Assembly (NCBI RefSeq): GCF_000685095.1
Contig: NZ_BAYE01000004.1
Span: 430,954-494,953 of the forward strand
DNA: 64,000 bases
Direction of reading: 5' to 3'
From: Paraburkholderia caledonica NBRC 102488
GTDB lineage: Bacteria > Pseudomonadota > Gammaproteobacteria > Burkholderiales > Burkholderiaceae
A program made the translations under genes and the position numbers. Under the pieces are notes generated by a model. It saw only the letters and a list, made by a program, of their open reading frames with translations. It was not told the DNA's origin and ran no database searches. This document shows positions 9,096 through 17,112 of this stretch, in pieces (within the stretch, counting starts at the first letter, position 1; each line of letters opens with the position of its first letter).

Positions 9096-10052
9096 TTACA
9101 TGAACATCAGGAAGTTGAGCAGGAAGATGTTCACGACCAGCAAGGTCAGCGCGGTAGGTATCTGGACCTTGATAACGGCATTCTTATCCGGCAGTTCCAG
9201 CAAGGCCGCCGGCACCATGTTGAAGTTCGCGGCCATCGGCGTCATCAGCGTGCCGCAGTAGCCCGAGAACATGCCGATTGCCACCATCACGGCCGGATTG
9301 CCATGGAACACGCCGACGAGAATCGGCACGCCGACGCCGCCCGTCATTACCGGAAACGCAGCGAAGCCGTTGCCCATGACCATCGTGAAGAGCGCCATGC
9401 CGATGCAATACACGGCCACTGCGATAAACCGGTAGTCGAGGCTGATATACGCGGTGGTCACGTGAGCGACAGCTTTGCCGACACCCGCGTCCGAGAACAC
9501 GAGGCCGAGCATGCCGAGCATTTGCGGCAACACCGCGGCCCAGGAGAGCGCGTCGACGAGGCGGCGCGTTTCCTTCATCGACTGCCCGACGGTGTCGCGT
9601 GTCAGCACGCACGCAATCGCGAGCGCGATCACGCAGCCGATGCCGAAGCCGATCAACGTGACGTTGGCCTTCTCGATCAGCGGAACGCCGCCGAACACGA
9701 GGTGGCTCGCCGACAATGTGATGATCACGGTGATCACGGGAATCGTCAGCGCGGGCACGAACAGCTTGTTGCCAAGGCGCGCGGCGCTCGCCTTGCGCGC
9801 TTCGAGCGACAGCACTCTCGGCTTGCCGGCAGTGACCCCGCCGAAGCCGGCAATCAGCGCCATCACGATCACCGCGACGCCGACCACTGCGGGCGGCAGT
9901 TTGTCGCCGATCAGAAAGATCAGCGCATAAAGAATCCAGAAGCCGCCGGCCGTCAGGCGGCGCGGATGTTCCTTGTCCGTGACGATCATGCCGCCGACGA
10001 TCAGCAGCACCACGCCCAACAGCCAGAAGAGATAGGTAATCGAGAGCGTCAT
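9096..10052 (-). CDS. DUF979 family membrane protein
   Basis: A very hydrophobic 318-aa protein with about nine predicted membrane segments, matching the DUF979 family. The first segment is at residues 5-22 and the second around 40-60. A charged loop near residues 85-100 (KPRVLSLEARKASAARLG) is probably cytoplasmic. Its ATG overlaps the stop of the DUF969 gene as ATGA, so the two are translationally coupled and probably form one complex. The pair follows pxpBCA on the same strand; in other bacteria DUF969/DUF979 genes lie beside pyroglutamyl peptidase or 5-oxoprolinase genes. A two-subunit 5-oxoproline permease is a reasonable inference but is not shown by sequence. Confidence 0.8.
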   Translation of the reverse strand: MTLSITYLFWLLGVVLLIVGGMIVTDKEHPRRLTAGGFWILYALIFLIGDKLPPAVVGVAVIVMALIAGFGGVTAGKPRVLSLEARKASAARLGNKLFVPALTIPVITVIITLSASHLVFGGVPLIEKANVTLIGFGIGCVIALAIACVLTRDTVGQSMKETRRLVDALSWAAVLPQMLGMLGLVFSDAGVGKAVAHVTTAYISLDYRFIAVAVYCIGMALFTMVMGNGFAAFPVMTGGVGVPILVGVFHGNPAVMVAIGMFSGYCGTLMTPMAANFNMVPAALLELPDKNAVIKVQIPTALTLLVVNIFLLNFLMFM

Positions 10053-10798
10053 GCTTTGTCTCCTGCAGCGGATTGCGTCGACGATACGGCGGCATTGCCC
10101 GCGTGGGCGTTGCCGCGCAATTCGCGGTCGAGCTTGCGGTCAAGCAGATACAGGCGGAAGCCGTGAATCAGGAATGCGCAGATTGCAGTGGGAATGCCCC
10201 AGACCGCGACGTGGATCGGCTCGACGATAATGCCTGCCTCTTTCAGGAAGGTAGTCATCAGCACGATCGCACCGAACGCAACGAAAATGTCTTCGCCGAA
10301 GAAGAGGCCCACGTTATCCGTTGCCGCTGAAAACGCCCGCAGCTTGAAACGCACGGCGTCGCTGATCTTGCCGAAGCGGGTTTCGGTTGCACCTTCGGCC
10401 ATCGGCGCGATGAGCGGGCGCACCATCTGCGGATGCCCGCCGAGCCCGGTCAGTCCGACTGCCGCAGTCAGTTCGCGCACGAGCAGATAAACGATCAGGA
10501 GGCGCCCGGCCGTGGCTGCCTTGATGCCGCTGATCCACGTCTGCGCGCGTTCGCGCAGGCCATGCCGTTCCAGCAGGCCGATTACCGCGAGCGGCAGAAG
10601 AATGATCAACGGAATGTTGCGCGTCTTGATGAAGCCAGTGCCGATTTCGGCGAGGATTTTCTCGACCGGAAAATGCGCGGCCAGACCGGTAATGATCGCG
10701 GCGACTGCCACGATCAGCATCGGATTGAACCGCAATAAAAAGCCAACGATGATGACGGCCACGCCGATGAGCGGCCATAGACTGACTGTTGTCTGCAT
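10049..10798 (-). CDS. DUF969 family membrane protein
   Basis: A 249-aa hydrophobic protein of the DUF969 family. The frame is open to 10846, but the ATG at 10798 has GGAG 8 bp upstream and gives the natural hydrophobic start (VSLWPLIGVAVIIVGFLLRF). The first two membrane helices surround FNPMLIVAVAAIITGLAAHFP, and the middle carries RELTAAVGLTGLGGHPQMVRPLIAP, a conserved-looking glycine-rich stretch. The last ~40 residues are charged and soluble. It is coupled to the DUF979 gene through an ATGA overlap and lies downstream of pxpA, across a gap of about 280 bp. It is likely half of a transporter whose substrate is suggested only by the pxp context. Confidence 0.8.
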   Translation of the reverse strand: MQTTVSLWPLIGVAVIIVGFLLRFNPMLIVAVAAIITGLAAHFPVEKILAEIGTGFIKTRNIPLIILLPLAVIGLLERHGLRERAQTWISGIKAATAGRLLIVYLLVRELTAAVGLTGLGGHPQMVRPLIAPMAEGATETRFGKISDAVRFKLRAFSAATDNVGLFFGEDIFVAFGAIVLMTTFLKEAGIIVEPIHVAVWGIPTAICAFLIHGFRLYLLDRKLDRELRGNAHAGNAAVSSTQSAAGDKA

Positions 10799-10920
10799 CT
10801 GGATCTCCAAACAGGTTTCAACGTCGCCGCTTGTGACGGCTAACATGGGCCGGCGCGTGGCGATCCGCGCGCCGTTTTATTTCCGCGGCTCTTGATGGCC
10901 GCGTTGCTACGCACTGCAAT

Positions 10921-10950
10921 TGCACCTGCACCTGCACCTGCACCTGCACC
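10921..10950. repeat. Hexanucleotide tandem repeat (TGCACC)x5
   Basis: Five perfect head-to-tail copies of TGCACC run from 10921 to 10950, with a degenerate sixth unit (TGCATT). The array is in the 283-bp gap between pxpA and the DUF969 gene. Such simple repeats change copy number by slipped-strand mispairing. Here a change would alter the spacing between the two genes rather than a reading frame. Confidence 0.85.
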
Positions 10951-11014
10951 TGCATTCACTGCGATGAATCGACTGCGGATACTGCAAATCTCTGCATAGC
11001 CTCTCGCACCTGGC

Positions 11015-11041
11015 GAACGCCCCGCATGTAGCGGGGCGTTC
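11015..11041 (-). terminator. Perfect hairpin after pxpA
   Basis: An 11-bp perfect stem (GAACGCCCCGC at 11015-11025 and its complement at 11031-11041, loop ATGTA) lies 41 bp past the pxpA stop. It lacks a T-run on either strand, so it may be a 3'-end stabiliser or a weak terminator separating pxpA from the DUF969/DUF979 pair. A second copy of GGGGCGTTC follows at 11042-11050. Confidence 0.45.
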
Positions 11042-11081
11042 GGGGCGTTCAGGACATGACCAGGATGCGGCGGCACGTACT

Positions 11082-11834
11082 TCAGACGCTTGCTGCGCCG
11101 GCCGCGTGCACCTCGATACCGGCCTGTTGGAGCGCGCTGCGGATGCGCCGCGCGAACGCGAGCGCATGCGGGCCGTCGCCGTGCAGACAAATGGTCTGCG
11201 CGTTGAGCGGCACCCATTGACCGTCGACGGCGCGCACCCGCTGCTCGCGCACCATCGCAAGCGTGCGTTCGAGCACTTCGTCTTCATCTTCGAGGAGCGC
11301 GCCGGGCTCCTTGCGCGGCACGAGCGAGCCGTCGGCGCGATAGCCGCGATCGGCGAACACTTCTTCGATGGCGGTCAGCCCCGCGTTGCGCGCGGCCGTC
11401 ACGAGACCGCTGTTGGCAAGCGCGAAAACCGCGACCGACGGATCGAAGTCATGCACGGCCGAGACGATCGCGTCGGCGATCTTCGCGTCGCGCGCGGCCT
11501 GGTTGTAAAGAGCGCCATGCGGTTTCACGTGCGCGATGCGCCCGCCCTCGGCCTGCGCGATTGCCGACAGCGCGCCGAGTTGATAAAGCACGCCCGCGTA
11601 AATGTCGGCCGCCGGCAAGTCCATCTCCTTGCGGCCGAAATTCTCCGGATCGTTGAAGCTCGGATGCGCCCCGATCGACACGCCTTTTTGCACCGCCCAT
11701 CGCACGCAGTCACGCATGGCGTTGGCGCCGCCCGCGTGCCAGCCGCACGCGATATTCGCGGAGCTGACGAGGTCGAGCAGCGCCTCGTCGGAGCCGCAGC
11801 CTTCGCCGAGGTCGGCGTTCAGATCGATTTCCAT
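11082..11834 (-). CDS. pxpA: 5-oxoprolinase subunit PxpA (LamB/YcsF family)
   Basis: A 250-aa LamB/YcsF-family protein, the A subunit of the prokaryotic ATP-dependent 5-oxoprolinase PxpABC. The complex opens 5-oxo-L-proline (pyroglutamate) to L-glutamate in the cytosol. Family motifs include [14 protein letters not shown] at the N-terminus, [11 protein letters not shown] near residues 28-38, and [14 protein letters not shown] near residues 103-116. The C-terminal part has [19 protein letters not shown]. Length matches the family. It follows pxpB and pxpC on the same strand, the usual partners. Confidence 0.92.
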   Translation of the reverse strand: MEIDLNADLGEGCGSDEALLDLVSSANIACGWHAGGANAMRDCVRWAVQKGVSIGAHPSFNDPENFGRKEMDLPAADIYAGVLYQLGALSAIAQAEGGRIAHVKPHGALYNQAARDAKIADAIVSAVHDFDPSVAVFALANSGLVTAARNAGLTAIEEVFADRGYRADGSLVPRKEPGALLEDEDEVLERTLAMVREQRVRAVDGQWVPLNAQTICLHGDGPHALAFARRIRSALQQAGIEVHAAGAASV

Positions 11835-11931
11835 GATGTTCCTCTACTCTCAAGAAAACGCCGGGCCGCCCCAAGTTTTCTTGCCCCTCGAAAGGCCGGG
11901 CGCGACGCGCCAGGCTTGGGGGCGGTCATTG

Positions 11932-12984
11932 TCACAACGCTGCGGCGGCCATCTGCCGTGCGCAACGTTCTTCGTGCATTGCTATGGCGGCGTCGATTTG
12001 CCGCAAATAGGTGCGCTCTTCCAGTAAAGCGTGGCGCGCTTCGTAGGTTGTGGTCGGAATGAAGCGGACGGCCGCATTCAGCCGCACCTGGGCGAGCTTC
12101 CACAAGTCGGCCTGAATGACCGCGCCGATCTTCGGATAGCCACCGGTAGTCTGCGCGTCGCTCATCAGCACGATCGGTTGGCCGTTCGGCGGCACTTGGA
12201 TCGTGCCCGGCAGCACCGCGTGCGACAGCAGATCCGCTTTGACTTTGCGCTTCAGTTCCGTGCCGGCGAGCCGGTAGCCCATGCGGTTGCTGTTCGGCGT
12301 GACCAGCCACTCGTCGGACCAGAAAGACTCGTGTGCTTCGTCGGTGAAACTTTCGTACTCGGGGCCGCGCAGCACCCGAATGGGGACCGCCCAAGGCACG
12401 CCGGTCGGATGACGGCCGCGCCGCAGCGGTTCGTCCACGAGCACGAACTTGCACCACGCAGGCGCTTTGACGCCGAACTCCGGCGCCTCGGGAGAGAAGC
12501 CGACGTGAGCGCGCTGCGGCGGCGCGCCGACCGGCAGGCGGTCGCCGTCGCGCAGCGCCCGGCCCCCGAGACCGCCGAAGTGACCGGCAAGGTCGGTGCT
12601 GCGCGAGCCGAGCATCGGCAATACGTCGATGCCGCCCGCGACGCACACGTAGCCGCGCATGCCGCGCTTCGCCGCGTTCAGTACCAGCTCCTGGCCTGCC
12701 TTCACTGGCAGGCTCCACCACGAGTAGACCGGCTTGCCGTCGAGCGTCGCGCCGAATTCAGTGCCGGTGATGGCCACTCGCGTCGCGCGCAGGAAGCGCA
12801 GCACGGTCGGGCCAAAGGTGATTTCGAGACCTGCGGCGTCGGGCCGGTTACCGACGAGCCGGTTGCCGACTTCCAGCGACAGGCGGTCGAGCGCCCCGCC
12901 CATCGCGACGCCCAGATGCCGGTAGCCGTGACGGCCGAGATCCTGAATCGTGGTCAGCAGACCTGCGCGAATCACGTCGATCAT
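11932..12984 (-). CDS. pxpC: 5-oxoprolinase subunit PxpC (KipA-like carboxyltransferase domain)
   Basis: A 350-aa PxpC/KipA-type subunit with the biotin-dependent carboxyltransferase-like (AHS2) fold. The frame is open far upstream, but the true start is the ATG at 12984, which overlaps the pxpB stop as ATGA. The N-terminus MIDVIRAGLLTTIQDLGRHG and the following GVAMGGALDRLSLEVGNRLVGN are hallmark motifs. Later come GYVCVAGGIDVLPMLGSRST and SNRMGYRLAG, also typical. It works with PxpA and PxpB in converting 5-oxoproline to glutamate. An older name is urea amidolyase-related or allophanate hydrolase subunit 2. Confidence 0.92.
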   Translation of the reverse strand: MIDVIRAGLLTTIQDLGRHGYRHLGVAMGGALDRLSLEVGNRLVGNRPDAAGLEITFGPTVLRFLRATRVAITGTEFGATLDGKPVYSWWSLPVKAGQELVLNAAKRGMRGYVCVAGGIDVLPMLGSRSTDLAGHFGGLGGRALRDGDRLPVGAPPQRAHVGFSPEAPEFGVKAPAWCKFVLVDEPLRRGRHPTGVPWAVPIRVLRGPEYESFTDEAHESFWSDEWLVTPNSNRMGYRLAGTELKRKVKADLLSHAVLPGTIQVPPNGQPIVLMSDAQTTGGYPKIGAVIQADLWKLAQVRLNAAVRFIPTTTYEARHALLEERTYLRQIDAAIAMHEERCARQMAAAAL

Positions 12985-13634
12985 GCGTGTATCCCCGCAA
13001 TCGTGAAGCGCACCCGGTCGCCCGGCTGCAACAAGGTGGGCGGGCGGCGCGTTGGGTCGAACAGCGGCAGTTCGGTGCGGCCGATCAGTTGCCAGCCGCC
13101 GGGCGACGTGGCCGGGTAAATGCCCGTCTGCTCCCCGCCGATGCCGACCGACCCGGCCGGCACTTCGAGTCGCGGCGATGCGCGGCGCGGCGTATGCAGC
13201 GCCTCTTCCAGTCCGCCCATATAGGCGAAGCCCGGCTGGAAGCCGAGGAAAAAGACCACGTACTCGCCACCCGAATGCCGCTCGATCACCTCGCGCACGC
13301 TTAGACCGGTGTGGTTCGCCACTGCACCCAGGTCGGGGCCGAACTCTCCGCCGTACTGAACCGGGACTTCGACTTCTCGACCCGGCGCGGGCGCTGCGCT
13401 GACCGCTTGCCAGGCGTCCTGCAGCCGGGTCGTCAGCGCGTCGCGGTCGGCTTCGACGGGATCGAACACGAGCGTCAGGTTGTTCATGCCCGGCACGACT
13501 TCGAGCACATGAGGCCAGTGCTGCGCCATTTCGGCAGCCGCCCACACGCGGCGCTGGCAGTCCAGCGTCGCGGGCGGGGGCACCTCGCAGACAAGCGCGG
13601 CGTCGCCGAGCGGAAAAATTCTGGGTTGGCTCAT
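12981..13634 (-). CDS. pxpB: 5-oxoprolinase subunit PxpB (KipI-like)
   Basis: A 217-aa PxpB/KipI-type (AHS1) subunit. Motifs include FPLGDAALVCEVPPP at the N-terminus, VVPGMNNLTLVFDP near residue 45, and FFLGFQPGFAYMGGL followed by PRLEVPAGSVGIGGEQTGIYP, which are diagnostic for the family. It is the first gene of the pxpB-pxpC-pxpA cluster and is translationally coupled to pxpC. It faces a divergent MarR-like regulator across a 199-bp AT-rich gap, the likely control region. Confidence 0.92.
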   Translation of the reverse strand: MSQPRIFPLGDAALVCEVPPPATLDCQRRVWAAAEMAQHWPHVLEVVPGMNNLTLVFDPVEADRDALTTRLQDAWQAVSAAPAPGREVEVPVQYGGEFGPDLGAVANHTGLSVREVIERHSGGEYVVFFLGFQPGFAYMGGLEEALHTPRRASPRLEVPAGSVGIGGEQTGIYPATSPGGWQLIGRTELPLFDPTRRPPTLLQPGDRVRFTIAGIHA

Positions 13635-13718
13635 GGCTTGAAGACCCGAAGAAGTCGAAGAGTTCTGCGTTGAACGCCGTCAGAAACCATGGGACAGGTT
13701 ATGCGACGTTGAAGAATA

Positions 13719-13741
13719 CATTGTCAATAAAATATCAACAA
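13719..13741. promoter_or_regulatory. Candidate operator in the pxpB/MarR divergent region
   Basis: The half-sites ATTGT (13719-13723) and ACAAT (13737-13741) form an inverted repeat around an AT-rich 13-bp centre, in a stretch markedly poorer in GC than its surroundings. The position between two divergent starts suits an operator for the winged-helix regulator. Only the short arms are symmetric, so this is a suggestion. Confidence 0.35.
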
Positions 13742-13833
13742 TTTCTCAATAAGAGTTTTCGCCAGGCTCGCCGCGGTGAGCCGCTCGTCGTACACTCCCG
13801 ACACTCTCCATCCCGTTTTCCTGAGAAATTCAC

Positions 13834-14346
13834 ATGTCGCGGCATCCCACCAAGATCGTCTCGTCCGAACATCTCGTGTCGGACACGAGCGCGGAACTGT
13901 CCGAGCTCGAGTACGCGCTCATCATGGCCGGCAACGCATTCAACCGATGGATGGTGCGCTGCATGTCGGCGGCCGGGGAAAAGGACATGACCGCAATCGA
14001 GGTCTCGCTGCTGCATCACGTGAGTCATCGCGAGCGTCGCAAAAAACTGGCCGACATCTGCTTCGTGCTCAACATAGAAGATACGCACGTCGCGACCTAT
14101 GCGTTAAAGAAGCTCGTAGCTAGAGGGTATGTAAAAAGCGAAAAGACCGGCAAGGAAGTGTTTTTTTCGGCGACGGAAGCGGGCCGTGCGCTGTGCCTGA
14201 AATATCGCGAGGTGCGCGAGAGTTGCCTCATCTCGACGCTGAAGGAAAGCGGCCTCACCAACGAACAGATCGGCGACGCGGCGCAATTGATGAGAAACGC
14301 GTCCGGGATGTACGACACAGCCGCGCGCGCGGCGGCGTCGTTATGA
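13834..14346 (+). CDS. MarR-like winged-helix transcriptional regulator
   Basis: A 170-aa winged-helix DNA-binding protein. The helix-turn-helix region is around residues 50-100 (MTAIEVSLLHHVSHRERRKK through THVATYALKKLVARGYV), with the wing in SEKTGKEVFFSATEAG. The C-terminal helices probably dimerise. It is transcribed divergently from pxpB, so control of the 5-oxoproline genes is the natural hypothesis. Its ligand could be 5-oxoproline or a related metabolite; the sequence does not show this. Its ribosome site is weak (CTGAG). Confidence 0.78.
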   Translation: MSRHPTKIVSSEHLVSDTSAELSELEYALIMAGNAFNRWMVRCMSAAGEKDMTAIEVSLLHHVSHRERRKKLADICFVLNIEDTHVATYALKKLVARGYVKSEKTGKEVFFSATEAGRALCLKYREVRESCLISTLKESGLTNEQIGDAAQLMRNASGMYDTAARAAASL

Positions 14347-14443
14347 ATGGGAGGCGCTGAGACGCGCGCCAGCGGGGCATGAGTTTCCTGGCTGCGTGCA
14401 AGCCGCGCTAAACGGTGTGTTGCCGGTCGCTTTCCAGACGGAT

Positions 14444-15043
14444 CTAGCCGACGGTCCGCGCATGAAGTCCCGTCTCGGTCACGATCATGTCGAGCGGCAT
14501 GTCGTGCACCTCGCGCTCCAGTGCAGAGGTGCGGCATGCTTCATATGCCACACCCACCGTGATCGGCCGCTTCGCGCCGGGCCAGCCGGCGAGCGTGCGG
14601 TCGTAGTAGCCGCCGCCATAACCGAGCCGGTAGCCGTCGGCATCGAAACCCACGCAGGGAACGAGCAGTAGCTCGGGCGTCACCATTCGCCCTGTGGTGG
14701 GCTCTGCGATCTTGTGGTGGCCGATCTTCATTGGCGTATCCGGCGACCATGCGTGGAACTCGAGCGGCAGCCCGCGTTCCTTGATGATCGGCAGGCTGGC
14801 TTCGCGTTGCGGGCTGCCCGCGAGCCAAATGGAGATCGCTGCGCGCGCATCGAATTCGCCCGCGAGCGGCCAGTAGAACCCCACGCTTTGCACGTCGAAA
14901 TGCTTGAGCGCATCGAGAACGCAGCGTCCGAGCGCGGCATTGTTCGTCGGCTCGGAAGCCGCTTGTAGCCTTGCTTCCAATAGCATTCGACGCAGCGCCT
15001 TTTTCGATTCCGCGACAGGGTTGCATGCTATGCTTGGGTTCAA
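14444..15043 (-). CDS. 5-formyltetrahydrofolate cyclo-ligase (TTG start)
   Basis: A 199-aa 5-FTHF cyclo-ligase, which converts 5-formyl-THF to 5,10-methenyl-THF using ATP. The family N-terminal motif KKALRRMLLEAR is present, and the nucleotide-binding signature GYGGGYYDR lies near residue 140. No ATG fits: an internal ATG would cut the N-terminal motif, and the next upstream one lies inside slt. A TTG at 15043 has GGAG at 15050-15053 with a 6-nt spacer and is the best start. Only 20 bp separate it from the divergent slt start, so the two genes' control elements must lie partly inside each other's coding sequence. Confidence 0.85.
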   Translation of the reverse strand: MNPSIACNPVAESKKALRRMLLEARLQAASEPTNNAALGRCVLDALKHFDVQSVGFYWPLAGEFDARAAISIWLAGSPQREASLPIIKERGLPLEFHAWSPDTPMKIGHHKIAEPTTGRMVTPELLLVPCVGFDADGYRLGYGGGYYDRTLAGWPGAKRPITVGVAYEACRTSALEREVHDMPLDMIVTETGLHARTVG

Positions 15044-15063
15044 TTCGCGCTCCAGAAACAACG

Positions 15064-17031
15064 ATGTCAAAAAGTCTTTATCGAGTATATCGCGCGGCAG
15101 GCATGGCGTTAGCCGCAGCGGCGCTCGTCGCATGTAGCACGGCGTCAGCCGTCAAGCCTCTTCCCATTTCGCAGCTCAACAACGACGATCAGATTTTCGT
15201 CCAGTTGCGCGAGGCCGCCCGCAATAACGACGCGGCTCGTGCGGTGCAGTTGGCGAGCATGATCCCGAGCTATCCGGCGCCTTCGTATCTGGAGTACTTC
15301 CAGATCAAGCCGCAACTCTTCGACTCCGGCGGTCATGCGCGCGTCGACGCGCCAGACGCGCCGGTGCTCGCGTTCCTGCAGAAGTACGACGGCCAGGCGA
15401 TCGCCGACCGCATGCGCAACGACTACCTCACGGTGCTCGGCACGCGGCATGATTGGCGCAACTTCGACCAGCAATATGCGCGCTTCGTGCTGAACGACGA
15501 TACGCAGGTCAAGTGCTACGCGCTCGAATCGCGTGCGTCGCGCGGCGAGAATGTCGCGGACGCGGCGCGCGCGCTGCTAGTCGATCCGAAATGGTACGGC
15601 GACGGCTGCGTCGATCTGATCACGGTGCTCGGCGTGAACAAGCAGTTCAGCACCGACGACATCTGGCAACAAATCCGTCTCGCTTACGAACAGAACTATC
15701 CGAATACCGGCAGCAAACTGGTCGACGCGCTGGGCGACCAGGCGCCCGATCCGGTGCTGTTTGGCCAGGCTACCAGTACGCCGCCGTTGTTGCTCGCGCG
15801 CGGTGTCAGTCCCGACGCCCAATCGCATCAACTCGCGCTGCTCGCCATCACGCGCATGGCCCGCAACGATCCGGCCATGGCTGCTGCCACGTTCGCGTCT
15901 GTCGCGCCGTCGCTGAATTCGCCCGAACGCGCGATCGGCTGGGGCACCATTGCCTATCAGGCGGCAGCCAAGCAGATGCCGAGCGCCACCGACTGGTACA
16001 GGTTGTCGGCAAACGCGCCGCTCTCGAATCCCGCGTATGAATGGCGCACGCGCACCGCGCTCCTCGCCGGAGACTGGAACATGGTGCGCTGGTCGATCGA
16101 GCAGATGCCGGCGGCGCTGCGCAATCAGCCGTCGTGGGTCTATTGGCATGCCCGCGCGCTCAAGCAGGCGGGCGACACGACCGCGGCCAACCAGGAATTC
16201 GAGTCGATCTCGCAGGGTTTCAACTTCTACGGGCAACTGGCCGCTGAAGAACTCGGGCAGAAGATTTCGGTGCCGCCGAAAACCATGGTGACCGATTCCG
16301 AAGTCCAGCAGGCCGGCAACACGCCTGGTTTCGATCTGGCGCAGCGCTTCTACGCGCTGAACTTGCGGCTCGAAGGCAATCGCGAATGGAACTGGCCGCT
16401 GCGCACCATGAGCGACCGTCAGTTGCTTGCCGCCGCCGAATACGCGCGCCGTATCCAGCTGTATGACCGCACCGTCAACACCGCCGACCGCACGAAAACC
16501 GAACACGATTTCTCGCTGCGTTATTTGTCGCCGTTCCGCGATATCGTCGAGCGGGATGCGCAGTCGAGCGGCCTGGACGTTGAATGGGCGTACGGGCTGA
16601 TCCGCCAGGAATCGCGTTTCATCATCAATGCGCGCTCCGAAGTCGGCGCGGGCGGCTTGATGCAGCTGATGCCCGGCACCGCGCAACTCGTCGCAAAGAA
16701 GATCGGCCTTGGCCCGATTTCGCGCGAGCAGATGAACGACATCAACACCAACATCCTGCTGGGCACGAACTACCTGTCGATGATCTACAATCAGTTCGAT
16801 GGTTCCGCCGTGCTGGCCACCGCGGGGTACAACGCCGGGCCGGGCCGTCCGCGTAACTGGCGGCAGACGTTGCAGCATCCGGTTGAAGGCGCGATCTTCG
16901 CTGAAGCGATTCCCTTCCAGGAAACGCGTGACTACGTGAAGAATGTGTTGTCCAACACGGTCTACTACGCGGCATTGTTCGAAGGCCGTCCGCAATCGCT
17001 GAAGGCGCGTCTGGGTTACATCGCACCGTAA
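15064..17031 (+). CDS. slt: Soluble lytic murein transglycosylase (Slt70-type)
   Basis: A 655-aa peptidoglycan lytic transglycosylase, close in size to Slt70. The ATG at 15064 begins a lipoprotein-like signal (AAAALVACSTASA), so the protein may be lipid-anchored in the envelope. The long middle is the helical superhelical-ring region. The C-terminal SLT domain carries IRQESRFIINARSEVGAGG with the catalytic Glu in QES, then LMQLMPGTAQLVA and TAGYNAGPGRPRNW. It cleaves the MurNAc-GlcNAc bond with 1,6-anhydro product formation. Confidence 0.92.
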   Translation: MSKSLYRVYRAAGMALAAAALVACSTASAVKPLPISQLNNDDQIFVQLREAARNNDAARAVQLASMIPSYPAPSYLEYFQIKPQLFDSGGHARVDAPDAPVLAFLQKYDGQAIADRMRNDYLTVLGTRHDWRNFDQQYARFVLNDDTQVKCYALESRASRGENVADAARALLVDPKWYGDGCVDLITVLGVNKQFSTDDIWQQIRLAYEQNYPNTGSKLVDALGDQAPDPVLFGQATSTPPLLLARGVSPDAQSHQLALLAITRMARNDPAMAAATFASVAPSLNSPERAIGWGTIAYQAAAKQMPSATDWYRLSANAPLSNPAYEWRTRTALLAGDWNMVRWSIEQMPAALRNQPSWVYWHARALKQAGDTTAANQEFESISQGFNFYGQLAAEELGQKISVPPKTMVTDSEVQQAGNTPGFDLAQRFYALNLRLEGNREWNWPLRTMSDRQLLAAAEYARRIQLYDRTVNTADRTKTEHDFSLRYLSPFRDIVERDAQSSGLDVEWAYGLIRQESRFIINARSEVGAGGLMQLMPGTAQLVAKKIGLGPISREQMNDINTNILLGTNYLSMIYNQFDGSAVLATAGYNAGPGRPRNWRQTLQHPVEGAIFAEAIPFQETRDYVKNVLSNTVYYAALFEGRPQSLKARLGYIAP

Positions 17032-17112
17032 GCGCCGTGCCGCCGCTGCCTCGGTGTGAGGCAGCGGTGCGCCACGCCAGCCGTTGCCGCGGCTTCCACC
17101 AGGGAGTCGAAA

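Noticed and set aside
8835..10166. A 443-aa plus-strand frame over the DUF979 gene
   Set aside because: It is His/Asp/Arg-rich, typical of an antisense shadow of a hydrophobic GC-rich gene, without family motifs.
10921..10950. TGCACC repeats as a CRISPR array
   Set aside because: The units are 6 bp, with no spacers.
14347..14443. A 6S RNA gene next to the cyclo-ligase gene
   Set aside because: Such a gene often neighbours this one in other proteobacteria, but the gaps here are 97 and 20 bp, too short.
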